From: Pseudomonadota bacterium
Lineage (GTDB): Bacteria; Pseudomonadota; Gammaproteobacteria; Xanthomonadales; Xanthomonadaceae
Reading direction: 5' to 3'
DNA: 5,851 nucleotides
Assembly (NCBI GenBank): GCA_023423235.1
Contig: JAFAFY010000269.1
Location: 1-5,851 of the forward strand
A program made the position numbers and the translations under genes. Numbering within the stretch: position 1 is the first letter of the stretch; every line of letters begins with the position of its first letter. Below, piece after piece: positions 5,830 through 5,851 of the stretch. The notes below the pieces were generated by a model. It saw only the letters and a program-made list of their open reading frames with translations. It was not told the DNA's origin and did no database searches.

Positions 5830-5851
5830 CGCGCTGCCTGCCGATCTGCCC

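Noticed and set aside
5755..5851. A plus-strand frame open from the ATG at 5755 to the window end, as a possible divergent gene
   Set aside because: It is only about 32 codons in view, with no ribosome site, no recognisable protein similarity, and overlap with the probable mgtE promoter region.
1..5851. A CRISPR array, insertion sequence, prophage, toxin-antitoxin or defence system
   Set aside because: I found no regularly spaced repeats, transposase or integrase motifs, terminal inverted repeats or toxin-like small gene pairs. The genes are of housekeeping type with even composition.

Overview
This is a GC-rich gammaproteobacterial chromosome segment, about two-thirds G+C by eye. Several proteins resemble what I remember of Xanthomonadaceae (Lysobacter, Luteimonas, Xanthomonas) proteins. 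The closest are the aspartate carbamoyltransferase and the N-terminus of MgtE. This placement rests on remembered family sequences, not on a search.

Layout. Bases 1-66 are the 3' half of a 5S rRNA, so the window opens at the end of an rRNA operon. A strong intrinsic terminator follows at 75-108. About 190 bases later comes pyrB (300-1232, plus strand), which catalyses the first committed step of pyrimidine synthesis. An APC-superfamily amino acid permease (1297-2691, plus strand) lies 64 bases beyond it. A convergent set of three genes on the minus strand fills the rest. Read in its own direction it runs mgtE (5647-4286, Mg2+ channel/transporter), a cold-shock-domain plus DUF1294 membrane protein (4272-3622), and an exported alpha/beta-hydrolase lipoprotein (3592-2747). 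The gaps between them are 13 and 29 bases, so they probably form one transcript. The two blocks converge with a 55-base spacer (2692-2746) in which I see no good terminator.

Regulation. The clearest unexplained structure is the roughly 170-200 base region upstream of mgtE (5648-5851). It holds a -10-like element, a long two-part hairpin (8 bp plus 6 bp) at 5695-5737, and a 30-codon reading frame (5756-5664) that runs through the hairpin and stops 16 bases before the mgtE start. Together these could form a Mg2+-responsive leader, but that is inference. I do not recognise a known Mg2+ riboswitch class in it.

The window is otherwise mostly ordinary chromosomal housekeeping sequence. I see no CRISPR array, insertion sequence, prophage or defence system. 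The points worth a second look are the mgtE leader, the linkage of MgtE to a nucleic-acid-binding-domain membrane protein, and a small departure from the usual MgtE pore motif.
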